Shown: positions 42,788 to 51,402, counted from the stretch's first letter. The stretch: 64,000 nucleotides of DNA from Micromonospora musae (GCF_003626635.1 NZ_RAZT01000008.1:124001-188000), one strand, 5' to 3'. Numbers and translations: made by a program. The notes: a model not told the origin generated them from the sequence alone.

Positions 42788-43516
42788 TCAGCCGGCGAGC
42801 GCGGTCAGGTCGGCGCGGTACGTCTCGATCGGGCCGAGCTGGGGCAGCACCCGGACCACCGTGCCGGAGCGGTCGACGAGTACGGCCACCGCGGCGTCCG
42901 GGCGGGGTGACAGGTGCAGGAACGAGCGCAGCCCACCGGCGGGGTCGGCGAGCGTACGCGTGCCCGTCGATCCGCCGGGCGGGGCGGAGGGCGCCGACCG
43001 GCCGCCCGTGACGGCCACCAGGTTCACCTGGGGTGGGGCCGCAGCGGCGGCCTCGCTCACCCGTTCGGGGCAGGCGCAGCCGTCGACCAAGATGATCATC
43101 ATGGGCAGGAGGCTGCGCAGCGGCACCGGATTCTGCCCGGTGTCGACCAGGTCCAGCGCGGGCAGCGGCCGTCCGGTCGGCGCGGCGGGTGGGGCCGCCG
43201 GGCTCGAACTCACTCCTTCGGCGGGGGTGGCGGTCGGGCCGGGCCGGGTGACGGCGGCGAGGCCGGCGAGTGTGATGAGCACGGCCACCACCAGCCACAC
43301 GAGGGGCTGCCGGAGCGCCCCGAACCGTCTCCGGGCGGCCAGCCGGGCGCGTTCGCGCAGCTCGCGTCGGACCTGCGCGGCCTCCTGCGCGAGCGCCGAG
43401 GCGTCGTCCGGTACGACCACCCGACCCCACTCCGGCGGCAGGTCGGGCAGCCCGTTCCCCCCTGTGCCCGGCGTATTCATCGCCGACCCCCTGGAACCGT
43501 CTCTTGGAGCCGACAT
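42788..43516 (-). CDS. Membrane-anchored thioredoxin-fold-like protein with CxC motif
   Basis: The 242-residue protein has a cytoplasmic N-terminus with a charged helix (ALAQEAAQVRRELRERARL) and one membrane segment (PLVWLVVAVLITLAGLAAV). A Pro/Ala linker leads to an outer domain (PLPALDLVDTGQNPVPLRSLLPMMIILVDGCACPERV ... VAVLVDRSGTVVRVLPQLG, abbreviated here) arranged like a redoxin. The usual CxxC is replaced by CAC. ATG 43516 has a GGAAGGTGAG ribosome site. A redox role is inferred from layout only. Confidence 0.65.
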   Translation of the reverse strand: MSAPRDGSRGSAMNTPGTGGNGLPDLPPEWGRVVVPDDASALAQEAAQVRRELRERARLAARRRFGALRQPLVWLVVAVLITLAGLAAVTRPGPTATPAEGVSSSPAAPPAAPTGRPLPALDLVDTGQNPVPLRSLLPMMIILVDGCACPERVSEAAAAAPPQVNLVAVTGGRSAPSAPPGGSTGTRTLADPAGGLRSFLHLSPRPDAAVAVLVDRSGTVVRVLPQLGPIETYRADLTALAG

Positions 43517-43777
43517 TGGCTCACCTTCCAGCCTCGCGTACGGGGGGCAGCTCCCGCTACACCTGGGCGCAGAACCGCCCGGCGGGATACCATGGGAAGA
43601 GCGCATAGCCCTTGATCTCGACGTTCCGTTCACCCGACCCGGGTGTCATCCGGCGGTCACGGAGCGTGTTCAAACCATCGGTTTGGCCGCCTGTCAAGTC
43701 GAAGAAAGACCTCTCACAGGGCCCCTGAGCTGCGCCAACGGTCAGGACAGCGGTGAGACATCGGTGCCTGAGCGTGT

Positions 43778-43783
43778 TACCCT
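43778..43783 (+). promoter_or_regulatory. -10 hexamer TACCCT for carD
   Basis: TACCCT lies 27 bases before ATG 43811, leaving a short leader with an AAAGGGG ribosome site. A TGAGAC about 19 bases upstream is a weak -35. Confidence 0.45.
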
Positions 43784-43810
43784 AGACACAGCGAAAGGGG
43801 TTTCGAACCT

Positions 43811-44296
43811 ATGGTTTTCAGTGTCGGCGAGACCGTTGTTTACCCCCACCACGGGGCCGCACTCATCGAGGCAATCGAGACTCGGGTCATCAAGGGCGAG
43901 GAGAAGCAGTACCTCGTTCTGAGGGTCGCGCAGGGTGACCTCACGGTCCGGGTTCCCGCTGAGAACGCCGAGATCGTGGGTGTGCGCGAGGTGGTCGGCG
44001 AAGAGGGCCTGGGCAAGGTCTTCGACGTGCTCCGTGCCCCGCACACCGAGGAGCCGACCAACTGGTCGCGGCGTTACAAGGCAAACCTGGAGAAGCTCGC
44101 CTCCGGCAACCCGCTGAAGGTCGCCGAGGTTGTGCGTGACCTGTGGCGTCGTGAGCGGGAGCGGGGTCTCTCCGCCGGCGAGAAGCGCATGCTGGCGAAG
44201 GCCCGAGACATTCTCGTCGGCGAGGTCGCGCTGGCCGAGAAGAGCACCAAGGACGAGGCGGAGACGCTGCTCGACAAGGTGCTGGCCGAGGCCTAG
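43811..44296 (+). CDS. carD: CarD-family RNA polymerase-binding transcription factor
   Basis: CarD binds the RNA polymerase beta subunit and stabilises the open complex, notably at rRNA promoters; it is essential in mycobacteria. The 161-residue protein has the N-terminal Tudor-like RNAP-interaction domain (VGETVVYPHHGAALIEAIE; YLVLRV) and a helical DNA-binding domain (NWSRRYKANLEKLASG; LWRRERERGLSAGEKRML). Length and start MVFSVGETVVYPHHG are as in other actinobacteria. It precedes ispD and ispF by 56 bases, the conserved carD-ispD-ispF order. Confidence 0.98.
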   Translation: MVFSVGETVVYPHHGAALIEAIETRVIKGEEKQYLVLRVAQGDLTVRVPAENAEIVGVREVVGEEGLGKVFDVLRAPHTEEPTNWSRRYKANLEKLASGNPLKVAEVVRDLWRRERERGLSAGEKRMLAKARDILVGEVALAEKSTKDEAETLLDKVLAEA

Positions 44297-44352
44297 TCCG
44301 CAGAGCATCGTCGTACCCAGTCTGTAGCGAAGAAACCACCGAGGACCGCGAC

Positions 44353-45048
44353 GTGACCGCGCAGCTCAATCCGCGCGGTGACGTCGCGGTCCTCGTCCCT
44401 GCGGCGGGTGCCGGCGTACGGCTCGGCCCCGGCCGACCCAAGGCGCTGCGCCTGCTCGCGGGGGAGCCACTTCTGGTGCACGCGGTGCGCCGGCTCGCCG
44501 AGGCCCGCAGCGTGCACACCATCGTCGTCGCGGCGCCCGTGGCCGAGGTCGACGCGGTCCGGGAGCTGCTCGCCCCGGTGGCACCGGTGAGCGTGGTGCC
44601 GGGTGGCGCGGAGCGGCAGGCGTCCGTGGCCGCCGCGCTCGCGGCGGTGCCCGCCGGTCCGGAGATCATCCTGGTGCACGACGCGGCCAGAGCGCTCACG
44701 CCGCCGAGTCTGGTCGAGGCCGTGGCCGCGGCGGTCCGCGCGGGTCGGCCCGCGGTCATCCCGGTGCTGCCGGTCGTCGACACGATCAAGGAGGTCGACG
44801 CCGGGGAGGTCGTACTCGGCACCGTCGACCGCTCCGCCCTGCGGGCGGTGCAGACCCCGCAGGGCTTCCTCCGGTCGGTGCTCACCTCGGCGCACACCGC
44901 GGCCGGCGACCCGCTCACCGACGACGCCGGTCTGGTGGAGAAGCAGGGCGTTCCGGTCTCCTGCGTGTCGGGTTCGGAGTACGCTCTCAAGATCACTCGC
45001 CCGTTCGACCTGGCGCTCGCCGAGCATCTGCTGGCCAGCGGCGGTTGA
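44353..45048 (+). CDS. ispD: 2-C-methyl-D-erythritol 4-phosphate cytidylyltransferase
   Basis: IspD activates methylerythritol phosphate with CTP in the MEP isoprenoid pathway. The 231-residue protein shows the nucleotide-binding LVPAAGAGVRLGPGRPKAL, VPGGAERQASVAAAL, VHDAARALTPPSLV, VDTIKEV and TPQGF, all family hallmarks. GTG 44353 follows carD. The stop is only 16 bases before the ispF ATG. Isoprenoid supply here could feed the nearby UbiA prenyltransferase, though the pathway is housekeeping. Confidence 0.96.
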   Translation: MTAQLNPRGDVAVLVPAAGAGVRLGPGRPKALRLLAGEPLLVHAVRRLAEARSVHTIVVAAPVAEVDAVRELLAPVAPVSVVPGGAERQASVAAALAAVPAGPEIILVHDAARALTPPSLVEAVAAAVRAGRPAVIPVLPVVDTIKEVDAGEVVLGTVDRSALRAVQTPQGFLRSVLTSAHTAAGDPLTDDAGLVEKQGVPVSCVSGSEYALKITRPFDLALAEHLLASGG

Positions 45049-45064
45049 CGCGTACCCTCTGATC

Positions 45065-45547
45065 ATGATCGTTCCCCGGGTGGCCATCGGCACCGACGTG
45101 CACGCCTTCTCCGCCGGTCGGCCGTGCTGGGTGGCCGGCCTGCACTGGCCGGACCAGGACGGGCTGGCCGGGCACTCCGACGCCGACGTCGCTGCCCACG
45201 CCGCCTGCAACGCCCTGCTCTCCGCGGCGGGCCTCGGTGACCTGGGCGCGAACTTCGGCGTCGACCAGCCGGAGTGGGCCGGGGCGTCGGGGGTCGCGCT
45301 GCTCACCGAGTCGGCCCGCCGGGTCCGCGCCGAGGGGCTGACGATCGGCAACGTCTCGGTGCAGGTGATCGGGAACCGGCCGAAGATCGGGCCGCGCCGG
45401 GCGGAGGCCGAGCAGGTGCTCTCCGCCGCCGTCGGCGCGCCGGTCACCGTCTCCGCCGCGACGACCGACGGGCTCGGCTTCACCGGACGCGGCGAAGGGC
45501 TCACCGGAATCGCGGTGGCTCTGGTGTACGAGGCGCCGGCCGCCTAG
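45065..45547 (+). CDS. ispF: 2-C-methyl-D-erythritol 2,4-cyclodiphosphate synthase
   Basis: IspF cyclises CDP-methylerythritol phosphate, two steps after IspD, using a zinc ion. The 160-residue trimeric enzyme has the metal site GTDVHAF, GHSDADVAAHAACNALLSAAGLGDLG (abbreviated) and the C-terminal TTDGLGFTGRGEGL. A TACCCT hexamer ends six bases before ATG 45065, so a separate leaderless transcript is possible in addition to read-through from ispD. Confidence 0.97.
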   Translation: MIVPRVAIGTDVHAFSAGRPCWVAGLHWPDQDGLAGHSDADVAAHAACNALLSAAGLGDLGANFGVDQPEWAGASGVALLTESARRVRAEGLTIGNVSVQVIGNRPKIGPRRAEAEQVLSAAVGAPVTVSAATTDGLGFTGRGEGLTGIAVALVYEAPAA

Positions 45548-45557
45548 GCTCGCCGCG

Positions 45558-46583
45558 ATGTCCAGCGACGCCGCCTCCGACCAGTCCGCCGCCGACGGCT
45601 ACTTCCAGCGGGCGCAGCTCCTCGCCGAGCTCGGCCGCTACGACGAGGCCGCCGCGGAGGTCTCGTACGTGGTGGCGGTCGAGCCGGCCAACGCGGCCGC
45701 GCTGACGCTCCTCGCCCGCCTGCACGTCGCCGCCGAGCGGCCCACCGAGGCGCTCAACGCCGCCGATGCGGCGATCGCCGCCGCCCCGGGCGTCGTCGCG
45801 CCGCTGCTGGCTCGCGGGCTGGCCCTCGCCGACCTGGAGCGGTACGCGGAGACGGCCCGGGTTGCCGACGAGATCCTGTCGATCGGCCCGGACGACGCGT
45901 ACGCCCAGCGGAGCGCGGCCGCGCTCCTGGCCGGCTCCCGCAACGGCCAGACGGCGTTGAACGCGGCCTGGCGCGCGGTGGAGCTGACGCCCGAGGAGCC
46001 CGAGTCGCATCTGGTGCTCGGCCTGGTGGCCGCGAACATGCGGCTCTACGACCTCGCCGAGCGGGCCTACCGGGAAGCGCTGCGCCTGGACCCGCAGCTC
46101 GCCGAGGCGCGCCACGACATCGGGGTGATCCGGCTGGAGCAGCGGCGCTGGAGTGAGGCGTTGGAGCACCTCGCCGAGGCCGCCGCGATGAACCCGGGGC
46201 AGATCGACTCGCGCCGTACGATCTCCGCCGGCCTGCGGCAGCTGGTGCTCTACGGCGCCGGCTGGTCGATGATCACCGCGGTGCTGATCGCCTGCCTCGC
46301 GCCCGCCGGGGCGGGGCTCTCCCGCGTCGCCGCGACGTTCGCCGCGCTCGGTGGGGCGCTGGTCATCTGGCGCTTCGCCGCCCGGATGCCGGGCCTGGCG
46401 CGGACCGTCCTGCCGGGGCTGCTCCGCTCCGACCGCGCGCTGGCTCTGGCCGTCTACGCGGCGATCGCCTCGCCGGCGTTGATCCTGCTCTACGCCCTCG
46501 TCGGCACCCCGTGGCCGCTGGTGCTGGCGATCGCCGTGGCCGCCGTCGCCGAGGTAGTGGTCGCCACCCGAACCCCAGCCTGA
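45558..46583 (+). CDS. TPR-repeat membrane protein
   Basis: This 341-residue protein has an N-terminal tetratricopeptide array (residues about 12-215; GYFQRAQLLAELGRYDEAAA, RAYREALRLDPQLAEARHD, EQRRWSEALEHLAEAAAMNP). Three to four membrane segments follow near residues 225-335. TPR proteins of this type mediate protein interactions; no partner is evident. TAGGCT seven bases before ATG 45558 marks a leaderless start. It lies ten bases after ispF but with its own promoter. Confidence 0.85.
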   Translation: MSSDAASDQSAADGYFQRAQLLAELGRYDEAAAEVSYVVAVEPANAAALTLLARLHVAAERPTEALNAADAAIAAAPGVVAPLLARGLALADLERYAETARVADEILSIGPDDAYAQRSAAALLAGSRNGQTALNAAWRAVELTPEEPESHLVLGLVAANMRLYDLAERAYREALRLDPQLAEARHDIGVIRLEQRRWSEALEHLAEAAAMNPGQIDSRRTISAGLRQLVLYGAGWSMITAVLIACLAPAGAGLSRVAATFAALGGALVIWRFAARMPGLARTVLPGLLRSDRALALAVYAAIASPALILLYALVGTPWPLVLAIAVAAVAEVVVATRTPA

Positions 46584-46703
46584 CCACGGCCGGCGAGTTC
46601 GGGCACATCCTGGTCCGCCCGGGCGCAACCCGCACCGACCTACGTCGCGGAAGACCCACCAGCGCCGCCTGGCTCGACCCGGTCGGGGCTTCGCCGGAGC
46701 CCC

Positions 46704-46828
46704 CGTTGAAGATCAACGAGCGCCGTGCAGCTGAGCAACGTCAGGTTGTGGCCGGAGTTCGCCCGCGGAGGGATCAAGCCTGACCGCCCGGAGCGGGTGA
46801 ACTCCGGCCACAACCCTGCTCACTGCAC
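46704..46828. repeat. Large inverted repeat between convergent genes (46725-46828 core)
   Basis: Arms 46744-46765 and 46794-46815 (starting GGTTGTGGCCGGAGTTC and its complement) pair over 22 bases with one mismatch around a 28-base loop, with outer arms GTGCAG/TGAGCA also matching. A smaller hairpin CGTTGA-AGA-TCAACG precedes it at 46704-46718. It sits between the TPR gene and hmgA, so a bidirectional terminator is likely. Confidence 0.6.
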
Positions 46829-47989
46829 GCGACGCGCCCAGGTCCAGGCGTAGCCCGGGTCCTCGCAGGCGGGGGCGGCGTCGCAGAGGTCGAGCGGGCG
46901 GAAGGTGTCGACCATGACGGCCAGCTCGTCGAAGTAGTCGACGCCGATCGCCCGCTCGGCGGCGCCGGGCTGCGGGCCGTGGGTGAAGCCGGAGGGGTGC
47001 AGCGAGATCGAACCCTGTTCGATGCCGGAGCCGCGCCGGGCCTCGTAGTTGCCGCCGGTGTAGAAGAGCATCTCGTCGGAGTCGACGTTGTGGTGGTTGT
47101 ACGGGACCGGGATCGCGTCCGGGTGGTAGTCCACCTTGCGCGGCACGAACGAGCAGACCACGAAGTTCGGGCCCTGGAAGGTCTGGTGCACGGGTGGCGG
47201 CTGGTGGATCCGCCCGGTGATCGGTTCGAAGTCGTGGATGGAGAACGCCCACGGGTACAGGTGCCCGTCCCAGCCGACAACGTCGAACGGGTGGTTGGCG
47301 TACGTGTAGCGCGTCCAACCACGACGGTGCCGGACCAGGACCTCGACGTCCTCCCCGTCGGCCAGCAGCGGCGCGTCCGGGCCGCGCACGTCGCGCTCGC
47401 AGTACGGCGAGTGCTCCAGGAACTGGCCGCGGACCGAGAGGTAACGCTTCGGCGGGCCGACGTGACCGGCCGCCTCGATGGTGAGCAGCCGGACCGGCTG
47501 GTCGCCCGTGGGTACGAGCCGGTGGATGGTCGAGGTCGGGATGATGACGTAGTCGCCGCCGGTCACGTCGAGCGCCCCGAACGTCGACTCGACCCGCATG
47601 CTGCCCGCCTCGACGTAGAGGCAGTGGTCGCCCGTGGCGTCCCGGAACAGCGGGGACGGACGGTCGGCCAGCACGTACGCGATGCGTACGTCGTCGTTGG
47701 CGAGCAGGTACTGCCGGCCGAGCACCGGGTCGGCGCCGGTGCCGTCGAGCTTGTGGGTACGCAGGTGCCGAGGCTTGAGCGGCAGGTTCGGCACCCGGGT
47801 GAAGGCCGGTGGGGTGAACTCCTCGGCCGCCACGATCGCGGTTGGGGCGTGACGGTGGTAGAGCAGCGACGAGTCGGAGGAGAAGCCCTCCTGGCCCATC
47901 AGCTCCTCGGCGTAGAGGCTGCCGTCGGGCTGGCGGAACTGGGTGTGGCGCTTGCGCGGCACCTCGCCGACACTGCGGTAGTAGGGCAT
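46820..47989 (-). CDS. hmgA: Homogentisate 1,2-dioxygenase
   Basis: HmgA is a non-heme iron enzyme that opens the homogentisate ring to maleylacetoacetate in tyrosine catabolism. The 389-residue protein has the cupin core (GDYVIIPTSTIHRLV), SPYCERD, the C-terminal DEMLFYTGGNYEAR and HPSGFTHGPQPG, which supply iron ligands. It is shorter than the human enzyme (445), like other actinobacterial forms. ATG 47989 follows GGGAGGCGAG. It is divergent from the unknown gene and fahA across a 94-base operator region. Confidence 0.93.
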   Translation of the reverse strand: MPYYRSVGEVPRKRHTQFRQPDGSLYAEELMGQEGFSSDSSLLYHRHAPTAIVAAEEFTPPAFTRVPNLPLKPRHLRTHKLDGTGADPVLGRQYLLANDDVRIAYVLADRPSPLFRDATGDHCLYVEAGSMRVESTFGALDVTGGDYVIIPTSTIHRLVPTGDQPVRLLTIEAAGHVGPPKRYLSVRGQFLEHSPYCERDVRGPDAPLLADGEDVEVLVRHRRGWTRYTYANHPFDVVGWDGHLYPWAFSIHDFEPITGRIHQPPPVHQTFQGPNFVVCSFVPRKVDYHPDAIPVPYNHHNVDSDEMLFYTGGNYEARRGSGIEQGSISLHPSGFTHGPQPGAAERAIGVDYFDELAVMVDTFRPLDLCDAAPACEDPGYAWTWARRVQ

Positions 47990-48027
47990 CTCGCCTCCCG
48001 GTATGTCCCGTCAATCGGCTACCAGCG

Positions 48028-48051
48028 TCCGATAATCGGACACTGTTGTCC
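48028..48051. promoter_or_regulatory. Operator-like palindromes in the hmgA / 48084 divergent promoter
   Basis: TCCGAT-A-ATCGGA (48028-48040) is a perfect 13-base palindrome. It overlaps GGACA-CTGT-TGTCC (48038-48051). Both lie between the divergent catabolic operons and are candidates for binding by a pathway regulator. Confidence 0.45.
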
Positions 48052-48083
48052 GCTCCTCGTAGCGTCCCGTAGATTCTTGTTCC

Positions 48084-49049
48084 GTGTCAACGCAGGTGCC
48101 CGCGCTCCTCGACGGCCTGGTGGACGACGCCGCCGTCTTCCCGCCCGGCAGCGCCGCGCTGCCGGACGCCGTCGCCGCACACCGTCGCCATCGCGACGCC
48201 TGGTACGCCGACCTGGTCGGCCCGCTGCTGGTGCCGGCGTCGACCGTCTCCTCGGGCGAACTGAGCGGTCTCGTCGACCCGGCCGAGGGCTTCGTCATCG
48301 GGGTCATCGGTGACACCGGGATCGAGGCCCTGCCCTTCGCGCTCTCCCTCCTGCCGCCAGACGGTGTGACCGCGCGGCAGGTGGAGGTGGCGGTGGCGAA
48401 GCGGGGTGAGGACCCCCAGCCCGGGATCAGCGGCCTGCTGCGTCTGGTCGACGAGCTGGCCGGGATCGAAGCCGTCTACGCCGAGATCCCGTTGACGTTC
48501 GGCCTCATGGAGGCGCTGGACCGGCTCGCCGCCGCCCGGGCCGAGGGAGTGCCGATCGCGGCGAAGTTCCGCACCGGCGGGTTGGCCGCCGAGCTCTTCC
48601 CCACCCCGGTAGAGCTGGCCGCGGTGATCTGCGGCTGCCGGGACCGGGCTCTGCCGTTCAAGCTGACCGCCGGGCTGCACCAGGCGGTCCGCCACCTCGA
48701 TCCGGCGACCGGGTTCACCCACCACGGCTTCGTGAACGTTCTGGCCGCCACGCTCGCCGCCGCGCAGGGGGCGGGGCCGGCGCGGGTCGCCGAGCTGCTC
48801 ACGGCCACCGACCCGCGCCCACTCCTGGAGCTGGTCGAGGGGCGGCTGACCGGCGCGCGCCCACTCTGGGTCGGCTACGGCTCGTGCAGCATCGAGGAGC
48901 CCCTGACCGACCTGGCCCGACTGGGTCTACTGACGTCGGCCGGCGAGGCGGCCGGGCCGGCGGCGCTGGACCTACCCGTTGCGAGAATCGGGCGGCATCG
49001 GGCGAACGAGGAGAGCATCGACGACGTGGACAGGGGCGAGGACCGATGA
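48084..49049 (+). CDS. Conserved protein of unknown function in the homogentisate locus
   Basis: This 321-residue soluble protein has the start VPALLDGLVDDAAVFPPGSA, a central EAVYAEIPLTFGLMEALDRL, the basic strip AAKFRTGG, PFKLTAGLHQAVRH and WVGYGSCSIEEPL. The alternating strand/helix pattern could be a TIM-barrel-like fold, but no family was identified. Its stop overlaps the fahA start (ATGA) and it is divergent from hmgA, so it is tied to homogentisate breakdown. No maleylacetoacetate isomerase gene is visible in the window, so this is one candidate for that step or an accessory role. TAGATT eight bases before GTG 48084 suggests a leaderless start. Confidence 0.75.
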   Translation: MSTQVPALLDGLVDDAAVFPPGSAALPDAVAAHRRHRDAWYADLVGPLLVPASTVSSGELSGLVDPAEGFVIGVIGDTGIEALPFALSLLPPDGVTARQVEVAVAKRGEDPQPGISGLLRLVDELAGIEAVYAEIPLTFGLMEALDRLAAARAEGVPIAAKFRTGGLAAELFPTPVELAAVICGCRDRALPFKLTAGLHQAVRHLDPATGFTHHGFVNVLAATLAAAQGAGPARVAELLTATDPRPLLELVEGRLTGARPLWVGYGSCSIEEPLTDLARLGLLTSAGEAAGPAALDLPVARIGRHRANEESIDDVDRGEDR

Positions 49050-50242
49050 CCTGGGTGGCGGGTGCCGACGGATCGGCGTACGGAGTGACCAACCTTCCGT
49101 ACGGGGTCTTCACGCACGACGGTCGGGAGCCGCGGATCGGCGTACGCGTCGGGGACTTCGTGCTCGACCTGGCCGGCACCGAGGCGGCCGGGCTGGTCCT
49201 GGCGGCCGGCGCGCTGGGCCGCCCGACCCTCAACGACTTCATGGGCCTCGGGCGTCCGCAGTGGACAGCGGTGCGGCAGCGGCTGGTCGAGCTGCTCACC
49301 GACGAGGCGCACCGAGCCGAGGTGGAGCCGCTGCTGCTGCCACTGGCCGAGGTGCGCCTGCTGCTGCCCTTCGACGTGGCGGACTACGTCGACTTCTACT
49401 CCTCGGAGCACCACGCCGGCAACGTGGGGCAGATCTTCCGGCCCGGCCAGCCGCCGCTGCTGCCGAACTGGCGGCACCTGCCGATCGGCTACCACGGCCG
49501 GGCCGGCACGGTGGTGGTGTCGGGCACCCCGGTGCTCCGTCCGTCAGGTCAGCGGCCGGGGCCCGACGGCCCGACGTACGGCCCGTCGGGCCGGCTCGAC
49601 ATCGAGGCCGAGGTCGGTTTCGTGGTCGGCGTACCGAGCCCGCTGGGCGCTCCGGTCGCCGTCGACGACTTCGCCGACCACGTCTTCGGCGTGGTGCTCG
49701 TCAACGACTGGTCCGCCCGGGACATCCAGGCCTGGGAGTACCAGCCGCTCGGCCCCTTCCTCGGCAAGTCCTTCGCCACCTCCGTCTCGGCGTGGGTCAC
49801 GCCGCTGGAAGCCCTGGGCGACGCCTTCGTGCCCGCCCCGCGGCAGGAGCCGCCGGTCGTGGACTACCTGCGCGACGAGCCGCACCTCGGGCTGGACCTG
49901 CGTATCGCCGTCGAGTGGAACGGCGAGCGGGTCAGCGAACCGCCGTTCGCCACCATGTACTGGACGCCGGCCCAGCAGTTGGCGCACCTGACCGTCAACG
50001 GGGCGTCGCTGCGTACCGGTGACCTCTACGCGTCCGGCACCGTCTCCGGTCCCGAACGCGGGCAGGTCGGCTCGTTCCTGGAGCTGACCTGGGGCGGGGC
50101 CGAGCCGGTGCGGCTCGGGGGCGAATCGCGGACCTTCCTGGCCGACGGGGACACGGTCACGATCACCGCGACCGCGCCCGGTCCGGGCGGCACCACCATC
50201 GCCCTCGGCGAGGTGACCGGCACCATCCTTCCTCCCCGCTGA
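49046..50242 (+). CDS. fahA: Fumarylacetoacetase
   Basis: FahA hydrolyses fumarylacetoacetate to fumarate and acetoacetate, the last step of tyrosine catabolism. The 398-residue protein has an N-terminal SH3-like domain (YGVFTHDGREPRIGVRVGD) and a C-terminal FAH domain: DFYSSEHHAGNVG with the catalytic His, ChHyHGR-like PIGYHGRAGTVV, LDIEAEVGFVVG, VLVNDWSARDIQAWEYQPLG and GSFLELTWGG. ATG 49046 overlaps the upstream stop by four bases. Confidence 0.95.
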   Translation: MTWVAGADGSAYGVTNLPYGVFTHDGREPRIGVRVGDFVLDLAGTEAAGLVLAAGALGRPTLNDFMGLGRPQWTAVRQRLVELLTDEAHRAEVEPLLLPLAEVRLLLPFDVADYVDFYSSEHHAGNVGQIFRPGQPPLLPNWRHLPIGYHGRAGTVVVSGTPVLRPSGQRPGPDGPTYGPSGRLDIEAEVGFVVGVPSPLGAPVAVDDFADHVFGVVLVNDWSARDIQAWEYQPLGPFLGKSFATSVSAWVTPLEALGDAFVPAPRQEPPVVDYLRDEPHLGLDLRIAVEWNGERVSEPPFATMYWTPAQQLAHLTVNGASLRTGDLYASGTVSGPERGQVGSFLELTWGGAEPVRLGGESRTFLADGDTVTITATAPGPGGTTIALGEVTGTILPPR

Positions 50243-50440
50243 CCGGATCGGAACGCCGATCGGCGGCGTCCTGTCGGGTACCAATCCGTGATCAGCCCGA
50301 TCGCACAGATGGTGCGACCGGGCTCAACGCCTCCCGCGTTGATCGCTCCGGATTCCGACGCCCCGTCGCGCCGGACGGGCCCACGACAGGTCCCGCCGGT
50401 CGTGCACGGGGCGTCCCGACGCACAGGGAGGTAGTTCACG

Positions 50441-50650
50441 ATGCACGATCTGACCGGTGCCATCTGGCGCACCAGCAGCCGCTCCAACGACCAAGGCCTC
50501 TGCGTGGAGGTGGCGGACAATCTGGTCGACGTCCTCGGCGTGGTCGGGGTACGCGACTCCAAGGACCAAGCTGGTCCCACGCTCGCGATCAGCCCGCCCG
50601 GCTGGACAGCCTTCGTCGGTGCGATCCGGGCCGGCCAGTTCGGCCGTTGA
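50441..50650 (+). CDS. DUF397 protein
   Basis: This 69-residue protein has the DUF397 pattern WRTSSRSNDQGLCVEVA, VGVRDSKDQ and WTAFVGAIRAGQF. DUF397 proteins are usually paired with an adjacent XRE-type helix-turn-helix regulator (as WhiJ-type or BldB-like developmental pairs). No such regulator lies within 2 kb here, so it appears to be an orphan. ATG 50441 follows CAGGGAGGTAG. Confidence 0.88.
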   Translation: MHDLTGAIWRTSSRSNDQGLCVEVADNLVDVLGVVGVRDSKDQAGPTLAISPPGWTAFVGAIRAGQFGR

Positions 50651-50816
50651 CCGTGGGGGACCGGTCCGCGCGGACGTCGTCGGCTCTGGATCGGTCCTTC
50701 TGGACGGGCCCTGTCGCGGGTGAGAGCTGTACCGATTCGGGGTCTCCGGTGGGAATTGCGCCCGGAGACCCCGCTCAACGCTCACGCGGCGTACCGTCGA
50801 CGCCACGGGAGGTGGC

Positions 50817-51299
50817 ATGGCGACGGTGACGGTGACCGGGCGCATCGAGGCGCACGCCGTCGACGTCTGGCGTCTCCTGACGGACCTGCCCGGCCGGGCT
50901 CGGCGGCACCTCGCCGGCCCGGTCGAGCTGCTCACCCCCGGGCCGTTCGGGCCGGGCACGGCGTGGCGGGAGCCCCGTCACCGGCCGGACGGCGGGCTCC
51001 TGGTCGAGGAGTTCCACGTGGTGGAGGCGGCTCCGCCCCGGCGTCTCGTGCTCAGCTCACCCGGCGACAGCGTGGACTACCGGATCACCTGGACGCTGCG
51101 CGGCCCGCGCCGCCGGCACCGTGCCAGCACCCTGACCACCGTCACGCTGGAGGCGCTGCCAGCCGACCCGTACGGCCGGGTGGCCGCACTGCTCCTCGGT
51201 GCGCTGGCCGCCCGCGCGGTGGAGCACGCGCTACGGCGGGACCTCGCCGAGCTGGCGGCCGCCGCCGAGGAGCCGACCGGGGCGACCCGGGCCGCCTGA
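50817..51299 (+). CDS. SRPBCC/START-like protein
   Basis: This 160-residue protein has the start ATVTVTGRIEAHAVDVWRLLTDL typical of polyketide-cyclase/AHSA1-like SRPBCC folds, then WREPRHRPDGGLLVEEFHVV, VDYRITWTL and a C-terminal long helix (AALLLGALAARAVEHALRRDL). The fold offers a hydrophobic pocket; the ligand is unknown. ATG 50817 follows GGGAGGTGGC. Confidence 0.75.
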   Translation: MATVTVTGRIEAHAVDVWRLLTDLPGRARRHLAGPVELLTPGPFGPGTAWREPRHRPDGGLLVEEFHVVEAAPPRRLVLSSPGDSVDYRITWTLRGPRRRHRASTLTTVTLEALPADPYGRVAALLLGALAARAVEHALRRDLAELAAAAEEPTGATRAA

Positions 51300-51322
51300 G
51301 CGACACCGAGCAGACCCCGACC

Positions 51323-51402
51323 GGGCCTCGGCTCGCGCGCGCCGCACAGAACCCGTCCCGAGGCCCGTTCCATAACGCTCGCCCTAGCGAGCCGAGGCCC
51401 GG
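51323..51402. repeat. 16-base inverted repeat in a 333-base non-coding gap
   Basis: CCGGGCCTCGGCTCGC (51321-51336) is exactly inverted at 51387-51402. A third partial copy (GCCTCGGCTCG) lies near 51573. The gap 51300-51632 also holds a MITE-like unit and a hairpin GGATAC/GTATCC. No gene was seen in it. Confidence 0.6.
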
